Shown one piece after another: positions 58,701 through 64,000 of a stretch of DNA of 64,000 bases. The notes under the pieces are model-generated. The model saw nothing but the letters and a program-made list of their open reading frames with translations. It was not told the origin of the DNA and searched no databases. The stretch is from assembly GCA_905147135.1 (NCBI GenBank), contig LR990050.1, positions 4,662,501-4,726,500 on the forward strand. Direction: 5' to 3'. This DNA comes from Blastobasis lacticolella (Eukaryota; Arthropoda; Insecta; Lepidoptera; Blastobasidae). Made by a program: the position numbers and the translations under genes. The first letter of the stretch is position 1; each line of letters starts with the position of its first letter.

Positions 58701-60769
58701 TCAGCTACCTACTTGGCCTACAGGAAAATTTATGGGGAAATTACTGAAGTGATTGGTGGTAGTTGTAATCGGATTAATTTTGCATACATATTTATTCGGG
58801 GCCAACATTTGCGTATTAGATTAGATAGGGGCCGTCCATTTATTACGTGAGGTGTTTTTTTTTAATTTTGATCCCCTTCCGTGGTGCGATTTGGTGAGAT
58901 GTGGTGGAACGTCCTCCATTCCTCGCACGTGAGATTTACCGTACAATTTTAAATATTTGTTATTAAAATAACTATAAGCATTAGGCATACTTAAGCGTTA
59001 TCTATGTACTGCATTTTTTGTGAAATAATCTTTTAAATTTAGATAGAAATTAAAATTAAAAAGTTGACACGTGATTTCCCGTGAAACCCCCTCCCCTTCA
59101 AATGTGATTTGAGCTCACGTAGTTAATGGATGCCCCCATACCTATCCAACTTAAGAAAGCTTTTACATCGACGGCTACTTATCGCGCGTGCACTTATCAT
59201 GAGCTTGCAGACGAATAATGAAATGTAATTTGCGTAATTGAATTACGTAACGGTGAGACGGTTGATACATATATACCTATAATTATGTATTTGTACTTAT
59301 AATCAATTCATCTGATAGTTGGACGTTTTGTTACATGGACATTATGTTTATTAGACTTACTGCTCATTAGGCGGTTCGCGCTGTTGGACCAGGCGCTAGA
59401 TCAGGAATGGTCGCAGTGATACTAGGACTGAGAAACCTTTGGAGAGCCCACAATTCAAATAAAAAAAAATACTTGCACCAACAATCACAAGTGTGTCCAC
59501 GACACAGCTCGCTCGAGACAGCGTTTGTTTAAACTCACAATACTAAGATGAAAGAGATAGCATGTATATTGCGCCTTTTCTCGCTTATCGCGAGCGAGAG
59601 CATACTTGTGCTAGCTGCGCTGATCTTATTCCTACTTTTCATTAGTGTGCAGGAGGCTCAAGTCCAACAGTGGGCTGTTATGGACTACTGATGCTATGTG
59701 ATATGATTGTAAAAAAACTCTACATCTCTCTTCGTCGGCGTGGTAAAATTTCTTGTATCATCCCGTTAATTTTTCATACAATTCGCTCCCGTGCTTCCTA
59801 TCTGTATGGGAACCTTAAAAATTCTCTTCTATAGTTGATATTTGTGATGATTGTTTAGGTACTTACCGCCGGTCTCCTGGCAGTGGAAGTTAGGGTCCAA
59901 CCCCTTGGCGCAGGCCTTGGTGACCTTGTCGAGCTGCGCATGCGTCACGTGCTCAAGGAACCGCCGCAGGTTGGCGCGCGAGTGCAGCGCCTTCAGCGTC
60001 TTCTCGTCCAGCTTCAGCATCTTGTACACGCGCCGCTTGTACTTCAGCTGGAAATTGCAGGTGGTGGGTTAAGTGATGCTGGTAGAGCCTGTTTAGGTTC
60101 CATGCTGATGTTCCAAACTAACAAATCGGTATGTAGGAAACATTTTATTTTCTAAATCTTAAGTTCACCAGCTACTTAAATACTCAATGTAAAGTTTGCG
60201 GTTCAAAAGACGACTTTTTGTAATAACTAATAGATACAGATTAGTCGTACTACAACACACTTAAAACTATGTAATGATGATCATGCGTCGTTAGTCATCT
60301 TGGCGTCAATACCCCGGATTGCTCTCGCGCGCGAGGGCACGGGGTCTGCCTTGCTTGTCTATTATTTTGTCTTATCTAAGTAATTACAGTAGCGAGTAGA
60401 GTGACTGCCTGCCGACCTCTGCGGCCCTGTTAACAGAAGAAGCTAACATTGGATCATGGTTACTCATTCAGTCGCCTAAATGTGCAGGTTTCGTCACGAC
60501 ATCTTTCCTCAACCTATACAGAGAGCGCCGGCGGCCTAATTGTCTCGTCAACGAGAGTCGTTTAAGAGTCGAACCCCTTAACAATATATCTTCCCGGTGA
60601 TGTTGATGATGAGCCGTTATAAACAATAGAAGTAATAACAAACCTCGAGATATCCGACAGGTCCGCTGAACGGGTAGTCTCCAAGCCGGCGCTCTTCATC
60701 CAGGAATTTGCCAGCCTTCCCGTTGACGGGTGGACAGAACAGACCATAGTTGAAGCTCTCCTTTAGTTC
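37122..60769 (-). CDS. Shank: Shank/Prosap postsynaptic scaffold, 21 exons (start codon not in view)
   Basis: Shank links glutamate-receptor complexes to Homer and actin in the postsynaptic density. Joined exons in transcript order: 60769-60644, 60047-59867, 56427-56108, 55468-55274, 54919-54853, 54174-53929, about 52693-52451, 51575-51451, 50416-50316, 48020-47816, 46911-46803, 45938-45831, 45053-44961, 44199-44104, 43102-42973 (or one of three copies), 42391-42262, 41650-41536, 40491-40331, 39626-39513, 38649-38528, 37764-37122. All junctions are GT-AG with continuous phase. The roughly 1209 visible residues run: end of the N-terminal ubiquitin-like domain, ankyrin repeats (about 80-300), SH3 (about 445-490), PDZ (about 540-640), proline/serine-rich region, PPPQF Homer ligand, stop. 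No SAM domain is visible. The family order and several signature stretches make the identification firm. Confidence 0.95.
38528..38649 (-). CDS. Shank: Shank exon 20
   Basis: Encodes NSTPAPPIPEPDYSMSESDE and ETAKPKAEPPPAETSANSNA. PPxPEPDYSxSESD is a conserved Shank segment ahead of the Homer-binding region. The acceptor is TTCACCCAG and the donor GTAAGC; phase 0 in, phase 2 out. Confidence 0.93.
39513..39626 (-). CDS. Shank: Shank exon 19
   Basis: Encodes VRKSSSLRSWAGPARALSSD and EGSQYAQPFNSHKGFVRQ. The acceptor is CCTCCGCTAG and the donor GTGAAT; phase 0 at both ends. Confidence 0.88.
39690..39870 (+). repeat. SINE body in Shank intron
   Basis: GTTAGTTGAACACCAACTGA and AGTTCCCCTGTCAACATGGT, a diverged copy of the Ser-like SINE. 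Confidence 0.55.
40331..40491 (-). CDS. Shank: Shank exon 18, proline-rich
   Basis: Encodes PGGRVPPPAHPPPPPPAAPA, STFRPADQAKLYASPRDLGP and VAYRPARADGNHA. The polyproline run could bind SH3 or EVH1 partners (inference). The acceptor is TATTCTCCAG and the donor GTGAGT; phase 1 in, phase 0 out. Confidence 0.9.
40930..41180 (+). repeat. Interspersed repeat, GGGAGAGGCCCTAAG family
   Basis: Matches 13110-13380. It continues directly into a tandem array made from its own end. Confidence 0.75.
41180..41500 (+). repeat. 70/71-bp tandem array
   Basis: GGTGTCTGGTTAAGTTTATC recurs at 41198, 41268, 41339, 41410 and 41481. Each unit contains GGGAGGCCCTAAGTCCTGCA, so the array is an expansion of the adjacent repeat's 3' end. 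It ends about 35 bases beyond the Shank exon 17 donor. Confidence 0.93.
41536..41650 (-). CDS. Shank: Shank exon 17
   Basis: Encodes AWAKAMAGPLRREFHSTPDL and APPPHPPRTRSSEDVH. The acceptor is the less usual CCAAG; the donor is GTAAGC. Phase 0 in, phase 1 out. FHSTPDL and the proline run are typical of the Shank proline-rich region. A MITE begins about 40 bases upstream of the exon. Confidence 0.87.
41687..41826. mobile_element. MITE next to Shank exon 17
   Basis: CATGAACTCTTATAGCAGGA and, inverted, TTCTGCTATAAGAGTTCATG lie within near-continuous arms of about 55 bases (GAACGAGAC and GTCTCGTTC at the inner ends). Confidence 0.9.
42262..42391 (-). CDS. Shank: Shank exon 16
   Basis: Encodes GGVSAMMTRSAFQGGGNSPP and YSPARAPGRHYASVAEMKRS, then KGK at the donor GTGGGT. 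YASVAEMKR is recognisable from Shank proteins. The acceptor is CCGTTGCAG; phase 2 in, phase 0 out, so it accepts any copy of exon 15. Confidence 0.9.
42604..42700 (-). CDS. Shank: Shank exon 15, copy 4 (short form, alternative)
   Basis: Identical to copies 2 and 3. Its donor (GTGAGT, 42598-42603) is the last of the four. Downstream, a broken start of a further unit runs to about 42550, then ordinary intron begins. Confidence 0.62.
42727..42823 (-). CDS. Shank: Shank exon 15, copy 3 (short form, alternative)
   Basis: Identical in sequence to copy 2, offset by 123 bases, with the same acceptor, donor and phases. Confidence 0.62.
42850..42946 (-). CDS. Shank: Shank exon 15, copy 2 (short form, alternative)
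   Basis: A complete spliceable duplicate: acceptor CCGTCCCTCAG, 97 bases, donor GTGAGT. Phase 1 in and phase 2 out match copy 1. It encodes GTASIRQRPASGRITAAELE and ELFQRQADADT. Only 26 bases separate it from copy 1, so the two cannot be spliced together. Use in transcripts is not known. Confidence 0.65.
42973..43102 (-). CDS. Shank: Shank exon 15, copy 1 (long form)
   Basis: Encodes GTPSSGTPVAPRTASIRQRP, ASGRITAAELEELFQ and RQADADT. RQRPxSxRITxAEhxxLFxRQ is a conserved motif in Shanks, between PDZ and SAM in vertebrates. The acceptor is CCGTCCATCAG and the donor GTGAGT; phase 1 in, phase 2 out. This 5'-most copy contains 33 bases that the next three copies lack. Confidence 0.92.
43140..44100. 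other. Shank intron 14, no recognised features
   Basis: AT-rich with repeated GACATTTCAGTG-like words in both orientations (43395-43700). No exon or defined element recognised. Confidence 0.4.
44104..44199 (-). CDS. Shank: Shank exon 14
   Basis: Encodes NGGEKEESCEPLSVAGKSSS and AESVQLHAGSN. The acceptor is CATTCCAG and the donor GTATGT; phase 1 at both ends. This is a low-complexity acidic/serine linker, assigned by splice signals and phase rather than by strong similarity. Confidence 0.78.
44738..44845. mobile_element. MITE, unbroken copy of the 15794 family
   Basis: CCACGCGAGCGCTCGCCTTC ... AACGCTCGCGTGAATG, with TTCTAATGCTTGTATTTTC where the copy at 15794 is interrupted. Confidence 0.75.
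44961..45053 (-). CDS. Shank: Shank exon 13
   Basis: Encodes RSPAPAPPRRDPRTTLSVGR and ARAKSMVAGL, equivalent to the APPPPKRAPSTTLTLRSKSM stretch after the PDZ of vertebrate Shanks. The acceptor is TGTTTCCAG and the donor GTGAGT; phase 1 at both ends. Confidence 0.93.
   Translation of the reverse strand, partial: GGVRRRRRPAATRAPRSAWAEQGPSPWWPG
45831..45938 (-). CDS. Shank: Shank exon 12
   Basis: Encodes VPENSMCMVPTSKSQNQLSS and SGRPYAATLPRKAAG. The YAxTLPRK motif before a proline-rich APPRRDP stretch recurs in arthropod Shanks as I recall them. The acceptor is GTGCGCAG and the donor GTAATC; phase 1 at both ends fits exons 11 and 13. Confidence 0.88.
46436..46489. repeat. Imperfect hairpin
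   Basis: ATGTCCGGTGAGGTCAG and, inverted, CTGACTTCACCCGACAT, with GACGACATT/AACGTCGCC inside. Probably a small MITE remnant between exons 11 and 12. Confidence 0.75.
46803..46911 (-). CDS. Shank: Shank exon 11, PDZ domain second part
   Basis: Encodes INGEDVSAASHERVVELIRS and SGTLVSMTVVSLNNSH. The H-E-R-V-V-x-L-I-R helix carries the histidine of class I PDZ domains. The acceptor is CTTATTTCAG and the donor GTGAGT; phase 0 in, phase 1 out. Confidence 0.96.
47560..47770 (-). repeat. LINE ORF 3' end
   Basis: The minus strand reads MCCVWETCSCLNLPVSGRRF and RGRPKNDALTSQSRM, then EDRAKWMRTSRKP. Same RTE-like family as 15300-15600. About 45 bases from the PDZ exon 10 donor. Confidence 0.8.
47816..48020 (-). 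CDS. Shank: Shank exon 10, PDZ domain first part
   Basis: Encodes YGNMETRTVVLHRAKRGFGF, VLRGAKASSPLMELRP and CPGLQYLDDVDAGGVADRAG, then LRKGDFLIA. GFGF is the carboxylate-binding loop. FVLRGAKA, LQYLxxVDxGGVAxRAGL and GDFLI are Shank PDZ signatures. The acceptor is CCGCCCCAG and the donor GTGAGT. A LINE fragment ends within about 50 bases of the donor. Confidence 0.97.
48040..48370. repeat. Local direct duplication in Shank intron 9
   Basis: Two diverged copies of about 130 bases share ACTTATATGGTTCGGTAACG/ACTTATGTGACCCGGTGACA, GACATTTCAAAATGG and CAGATAAGTT. Confidence 0.6.
49880..49960 (-). repeat. LINE 3' fragment
   Basis: GGCAATTCACTGCCATCTCA and GTGACGATTTGGCCGATG match the family at 30030. 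Confidence 0.55.
49966..50195 (+). repeat. tRNA-Gly-derived SINE
   Basis: Head CCTGAGTAGTTCAGTGGTCA, CTGCCACGCAAGAGGTCC, GGGGTCGATTCCCGG; tail TGGGGCTAGATGGCGTTGTG. Plus-strand copy of the family at 33176. Lies about 120 bases from exon 9. Confidence 0.85.
50316..50416 (-). CDS. Shank: Shank exon 9, SH3-PDZ linker
   Basis: Encodes VLGSGPIHHSRVTGRREMAL and SKTYSATAPRIKK. The acceptor is ATATTTCAG and the donor GTAAGT; phase 0 in, phase 2 out. Content is linker-like and basic. Assigned by phase and position between the SH3 and PDZ exons. Confidence 0.88.
50810..51060 (-). repeat. Interspersed repeat, GGGAGAGG family, inverted
   Basis: Reverse complement of the 13110 family, starting at its ATGATGATG tail (50798-50815). 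Confidence 0.75.
51090..51430. mobile_element. MITE cluster beside SH3 exon 8
   Basis: TTGGTTGCTGCTACACGGTT, GACCTTGATCAAAATCAATC and, inverted, GCTTGATCAAGGTCACC resemble 31440-31612. A further fragment with CCAACTGAGTTATCC follows on the reverse strand. Ends about 20 bases from exon 8. Confidence 0.6.
51451..51575 (-). CDS. Shank: Shank exon 8, second half of SH3
   Basis: Encodes VTGATDDGYLEGTVRGSGAT and GLFPAHCVQEVRLRQNAQHMHQ. GLFPAxCVQEVRLR is the end of the Shank SH3 domain. The residues join exon 7 within the EV of the DIVEVTGATD stretch. The acceptor is ATTCGCAG and the donor GTAAGA; phase 1 in, phase 0 out. Confidence 0.96.
52451..52693 (-). CDS. Shank: Shank exon 7, serine-rich linker and first half of SH3
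   Basis: Encodes SVVSLAEVHSTELAGGRLST, KSAGDTSDIISDSSGVGTSN and AVCLQPYDPTAPKHIRLNQG, then DIVE at the donor GTGATT. The last part is the start of the SH3 fold. The 5' boundary is uncertain: acceptors ending at 52694 (TACGCAG) and 52682 (CCGTAG), and possibly a third about 40 bases further into the exon, all keep phase 1. Confidence 0.85.
52800..53925. other. Shank intron 6, no recognised features
   Basis: I find no exon or repeat family here. A small open frame at 53532-53717 has no coding character that I recognise. Confidence 0.4.
53929..54174 (-). CDS. Shank: Shank exon 6, linker before SH3
   Basis: Starts VPFRGPPRYNPKRRSAAWGG, equivalent to the VPFRExPxYxxKRR stretch after the ankyrin block. 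A serine-rich linker follows, ending HPSHEDDASILT. The acceptor is GGTTCGCAG and the donor GTAACC. Three frames are open here; phase and homology select this one. Confidence 0.9.
54853..54919 (-). CDS. Shank: Shank exon 5, last ankyrin helix
   Basis: Encodes VAVIAGNLELAEVIKSYKSD and EI, matching VAIIAGNFELAEVIKxxKxxD in vertebrate Shanks. Minus-strand acceptor TCTCCCAG and donor GTGAGT. Phase 0 in, phase 1 out. Confidence 0.95.
55274..55468 (-). CDS. Shank: Shank exon 4, ankyrin repeats
   Basis: Sixty-five codons: SCRNGLVQHLDHLLFYGADM, NARNASGNTPLHVCAVNAQD, SCARQLLFRGCDKEALNFAN, QTPYQ. VQHLxHLLFYGADM and ASGNTxLHxCA match the family closely. The acceptor is CATGTTGCAG and the donor GTTAGT; phase 0 at both ends. 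Confidence 0.97.
56108..56427 (-). CDS. Shank: Shank exon 3, ankyrin repeats
   Basis: Encodes about 107 residues with ankyrin repeats: TPLTIAASLKSPGKVLIALV, DYRTKDGSTAMHKAVEKNSL, NYKDGKGLTPLYLSVTNKTD, LLHDHATIGATDLQGWQEVH. DGxTAMHKA, KGLTPLY and LLHDHAxxGxTDxxGWQE are Shank-specific consensus. Phase 1 in, phase 0 out, donor GTGGGT. Confidence 0.97.
56640..56945 (-). repeat. tRNA-Ser-like SINE, minus strand
   Basis: The head in reverse complement reads GTCGGTGGCCGAGTGGTTAA, ATCCGACTCGTAAGCGAGAG, CGGGTTCGAATCCCACTG, the best-preserved head of this family in the window. The body follows with complemented GGTTCCCGATAACGAAGG and CTGTAATTATCTGATC. The head could fold partly as a tRNA, but the continuous SINE body argues for a retroelement. 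Confidence 0.88.
57689..57768. repeat. Short inverted repeat
   Basis: GTACAGTCATACAACTAATT and, inverted, AATTAGTTATGTGACTGTAC frame 80 bases with an inner ACCCCATATTGTCATATGGGG palindrome (split words). Probably a small MITE. Confidence 0.85.
57840..58480. other. Unique intronic stretch of Shank intron 2
   Basis: No repeat family recognised. It contains AACAATGG (58113-58120) and ATGCAAAT (58127-58134), SOX- and POU-type words, six bases apart. Possible regulatory DNA. Confidence 0.35.
58551..58647. mobile_element. Small MITE
   Basis: CGACCTACCCAAAGCCAGTA and, inverted, TACTGGTTTTTGGTAGGTCG frame about 97 bases. Confidence 0.8.
59478..59621. mobile_element. MITE related to 34179
   Basis: Shares GACACAGCTCG/GACATAGCTCG, GCGTTTGTTT, AATACTAAG and GCTAGC near the ends with the copy at 34179-34311. 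Confidence 0.75.
59867..60047 (-). CDS. Shank: Shank exon 2, N-terminal domain to first ankyrin repeat
   Basis: It encodes LKYKRRVYKMLKLDEKTLKA, LHSRANLRRFLEHV and KGLDPNFHCQETG. YKRRVY, the ANLRRF helix and KGLDPNFH are conserved in all Shanks. The acceptor is ATTTCCAG and the donor GTAAGT; phase 1 out. Confidence 0.96.
60290..60545 (-). repeat. SINE body, diverged
   Basis: Reverse-strand words GGTGTTAACATCCCGGTTG-like are weak, but TTGGATCATGGTTACTCATT and TCGCCTAAATGTGCAGGTTT match the Ser-like SINE. Confidence 0.6.
60644..60769 (-). CDS. Shank: Shank exon 1 of those visible, N-terminal domain
   Basis: The acceptor (TTGTTACAG on the minus strand) shows that this is not the first exon. 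It encodes ELKESFNYGLFCPPVNGKAG and KFLDEERRLGDYPFSGPVGYLE. NYGLFxPPxNGxAGKFLDEER is a signature of the Shank N-terminal domain. The donor is GTTTGT; both ends are phase 0. Confidence 0.96.
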
Positions 60770-61019
60770 CTGTAACAATGGAGGGTTTTGGATTAACATT
60801 TTTTTAACAGTTTATTGCACATTATAAATACCATAGAGATATTACAACAGATTATTTCTTATTATTTCTAAGTTATTATTATTATTGTTTTATATATATT
60901 AGTTATTGTTATTATGTATATATATTATTTCTAAGAATAAATCTCTTCCAGCAAGCCTATAGAAGAAACACATGGTAGAGTATAGGGGATGAGACGTGCG
61001 TGTGTGAAGGATGGGGATT

Positions 61020-61305
61020 TCTCTTTTTATGTTATAGGTACGGCAGACAAACAGGCAAGCGGACCGCCTGACGGAAAGTGGTCACTCCCGCCTATGGACA
61101 TCAGCAACACCAGGGGCATCTCCAATGCGTTGTATACCTCTAAAGTAAAAATGATGAATTTTAATTTCTGTTACGGGTCTGAGTGTATTAGGTATGTATA
61201 ACAAGTACTTATGTATTAAAAAAAATTATAAGTAGTTTATCAGTTATCTAACACCCACAACACAAGCTTTGCTTACTTTGGGGCTAGATAGCGCTGTGTG
61301 AATTT
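61020..61305 (+). repeat. LINE 3' fragment followed by a SINE tail
   Basis: 61020-61150 (GGTACGGCAGACAAACAGGC, GGACATCAGCAACACCAGGG) is a common lepidopteran LINE end, also at 30740-30850 and 62570-62650. 61150-61305 matches the tail of the tRNA-Gly SINE at 50040-50195. Confidence 0.65.
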
Positions 61306-62420
61306 GTTCGGTATATAATACACATACACTCCAAATCTCTTGGTATTGCTGCAATCCTATTTAGTCCTCAAAACATCACATAACCGTCCATCAGTACAAT
61401 TGACAAAAGACAATCACAATAACTTATTCCATACATACAATACACCGATTCAAGTGGAAATTTACAAGGAAAATCCGCCCGAACGCTCTTACCACATCTC
61501 ATTTGATATTCTCCGAGATATCTACACAATAGTTTGCAAGTATAGGTATGTATTCAGACGCAAATGGAGCAATGTCGATAGCAATTCGAATTCCGAACAA
61601 ATCCTGTCTTAGTGCGCAGTGGCATGTACTGTACACGCGAAATAAGAAATATTTGAGCCCTAAATAGGACATAGGGTTCTAAATTTTAATCATTTACTCT
61701 GCTATGTTACAAACTTCTGTCTGATAGCTACTACTATAGATATCTCTTAGATAAATTTCCTAGGGCGAATTCCGTTTCTGAATACAAAATTGTCCGTAGT
61801 TCGACCAACATATAAGCTGTGTAAAACTACGTAGATCGTAAAGCTTGTGTAGAATGTAAACCAGATGCTTTTGTACTTTAAACAAACCAAACGTAACGTA
61901 AGTAACGGCATAAGTTTTCTTAACACTCGGCTACTAAGTTTTTAACGACATTATTTCAGTATGTACATAAAGTGGCATAGGTTTATATAATGTTTGTTGA
62001 GTTTATAAATCATTAGATAACTACGTAGGTACACTTCCGTAGTCAACTAAAGAGCACGGCGCCATCGATCGTTTAACAAAGTTGTAAAGTTGTAACATGT
62101 TACTTTAACTTGAGCGTTAAAGTTAATAAATCTCTTTAGGAAATCGATAACCAATTACCTACGAGTATACTCGCGTAGGTACGAAAGGCAAACATTAAAC
62201 CTACATACTAAATAATTTACCAACCAGCGGTTAATCAATGTCCGCACAGTAATTATATCGATAATGTCTTGATGTAATTTTAACAATCTGTCGACAGTGA
62301 TTTATATGGCGGACTATTACGCATGCGCGTTGAAACATTGGGTGCGAATATTACCTAAATAGATATCCCAGTTAAATTGTGTTAAGTTTCATGAGGCCTG
62401 ATGAGACTAAGCATTAGCTT

Positions 62421-62488
62421 AACTTTCTCGTGGGTTTTGGAACCGTAAATTAATTATAATTTACGGTTCCAAAACCCACGAGAAAGTT
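62421..62488. repeat. Perfect 32-bp hairpin
   Basis: Arms 62421-62452 and 62457-62488 are exact reverse complements around ATTA. The arm includes TCGTGGGTTTTGGAACCGTA. Confidence 0.97.
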
Positions 62489-62934
62489 TCCAAACGCCTG
62501 TCAATATTATAAAGGCAAATATTTCGTGCGTGAAAATTTTTTTATTGTCTAGAGGAGTACATAGACGGACGGTTCACGGTCCACCTGATGGAAAGCAGCC
62601 ATCGTCAGGACATCTCCAACCTAAGGGGAGCGTATGCGGTGTCAGCCTTTGATGTACCTGTATACATGCCTTTTTAATACTTGCACATAGTATTTTTTAG
62701 TATAGTATATTTATTTTTTTATCTTTCTCTTTGTTGTTACATAGGTATGGTATGTTTTTGTTTAGATGCATACCTATAGTTATAAATGGTGTTTTGTTAA
62801 CTTTTGTACATTATCATAGTTTATTTAACTAATTAAGTTGACTGTGTATATGTTGTTAAGTACCTATATCTAACTATTGTATATCCGAAAAGGATAAACT
62901 GGCCCAAAGGCTATGTTCTTGCAATAAAGAACTT

Positions 62935-63140
62935 ACTTACTTACTTACTTAAGAACACCATGCTTATTCCACATATTGCACGTGTGCGGTAAAGGCTCGC
63001 GATGCCCTTAGGTACGTTAGTTGGATGCCAGGCATCTATTTGGTGTGAATGAAATTGATCCCATCGTCGGAGGGTGCGGTGACGAATAAGTAACGGCGGC
63101 ACCAAGTTAAACAGTTCTTCGGAACATTCCCCGTCATACA
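62935..63140 (-). repeat. LINE fragment, second copy of the 9690 family
   Basis: Preceded by a TACT-type microsatellite (62930-62950). Shares GGCTCGCGATGCCC, ACGTTAGTTGGATGCCAGGC and AACAGTTCTTCGGAACATT with 9700-9890. Confidence 0.75.
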
Positions 63141-63319
63141 GACGTTAGATAACACACAGAGAGCCAACGTCTCTCATATATTCTCTTCATAAAACCATTA
63201 CCGGCAGGCTGCAACCAATTATTAATCATCTCATCTCCCCAGGTGTGTACTTGAAAAACGTTACAAAACGAGGATTACATTCGGCTCAGATCCTCCATAC
63301 AATTTTCGCAGGTATTCAT

Positions 63320-63580
63320 AGGTTTACGAGTGACCCGTGGCGGCACTATTGGAGTATAACGAAGGGAGATGGATCCCGGGCGCCGTATTGATGGGGGCCA
63401 AGTGCCGAATCGATCGCATGCCGCGCCGCAGAGAAATGATGCAAATCCTTATAAATGATCGCCGCAACGATTATTTATGGTCCCATTCTATTGACCACTC
63501 TTGTTTCGCGGGAATGCGGAGAATAATTAGGACCGGTACGGCTGCGGGATGCGTCTTGCATTCGTGGTGAATCGTTATAA
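63320..63580. other. Unexplained unique block near the right edge
   Basis: Less AT-rich than its surroundings. A 77-codon open frame on the plus strand (63337-63570) resembles no family I know and lacks clear splice or start context. Could be an exon of an unrecognised gene, a regulatory element or repeat remnant. Confidence 0.3.
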
Positions 63581-64000
63581 ATGCTTATACATGATTTATG
63601 TGAGTTTTGGTCGCATGTTTTGAAGTTGATTGTTCGAAGAGCCACAAATCACTGCATAAATTTAAAATACAAAGTCCCACGCCGCGTCTGTCTATCTGTC
63701 TATTTGCGATAGACTCAAAAACTACTGAACGAATTTTCATGCGGTCTTCACAAATAGACAGAGTGATTCATGAGGAAGGTTTTAGGCGTATAATTTATTA
63801 AGGTAACTTACTACCCGTGCGAAGCCGGAGCCGTTTAGAGCTAGTGTTTATAAGTGACCACAGAGTGGTCAGTCTCGGTCGAGAGGAAAATAAAACGATA
63901 AAATTCGCACTCTCCTAACAAGGCGAAGCGTGTTTGCGGGGGAATGTACAGCGCTATTACCGAGTATCAGCATTGGATTTAACACAAACGGGTTCGGCCA

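Noticed and set aside
61340..61612. 90-codon plus-strand ORF
   Set aside because: AT-rich, no recognised family and no splice context. Not supported as a gene.

Overview
The window looks like nuclear DNA of a moth or butterfly. GC-rich coding exons sit in AT-rich introns full of MITEs, tRNA-derived SINEs and non-LTR retrotransposon fragments of lepidopteran style. I see no bacterial, organellar or viral genes. It holds large parts of two conserved protein-coding genes in tail-to-tail orientation, plus four U2 snRNA sequences inside introns of the first gene.

Left part (1-32338, + strand): sixteen exons of WDR19/IFT144 (Drosophila Oseg6), a subunit of the intraflagellar transport complex IFT-A. 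The window opens inside the second half of the WD40 region and runs through the TPR solenoid to the C-terminal cysteine-rich zinc-binding end and the stop at 32336-32338. About 1035 residues are visible; the first few hundred lie off the left edge. All exon phases agree. Its introns carry U2 sequences at 4285-5705 (+, split by a hAT-like element), 8491-8678 (-), 24723-24909 (-, degenerate) and 27213-27400 (-). They also carry a 43-bp minisatellite, a 3.9-kb element with 35-bp inverted ends, and many small repeats.

Middle (32339-37121): convergent intergenic DNA, AT-rich, with SINEs and a MITE and no coding exon that I can see.

Right part (37122-60769, - strand): twenty-one exons of the Shank/Prosap postsynaptic scaffold. 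In protein order they encode the end of the ubiquitin-like N-terminal domain, ankyrin repeats, SH3, PDZ, a proline- and serine-rich region and a PPxxF Homer-binding motif. The reading frame then stops without a visible SAM domain. About 1209 residues are visible; the start codon lies beyond 60769 and was not found. Exon 15 is present as four tandem copies, each with its own acceptor and donor, separated by 26-bp gaps. This is the most unusual feature of the window.

Right edge (60770-64000): upstream intron or flank of Shank with repeats, a 32-bp perfect hairpin and an unexplained unique block near 63320-63580.

Exon boundaries come from reading splice sites, phase continuity and recalled family protein similarity, not from transcripts or database searches.
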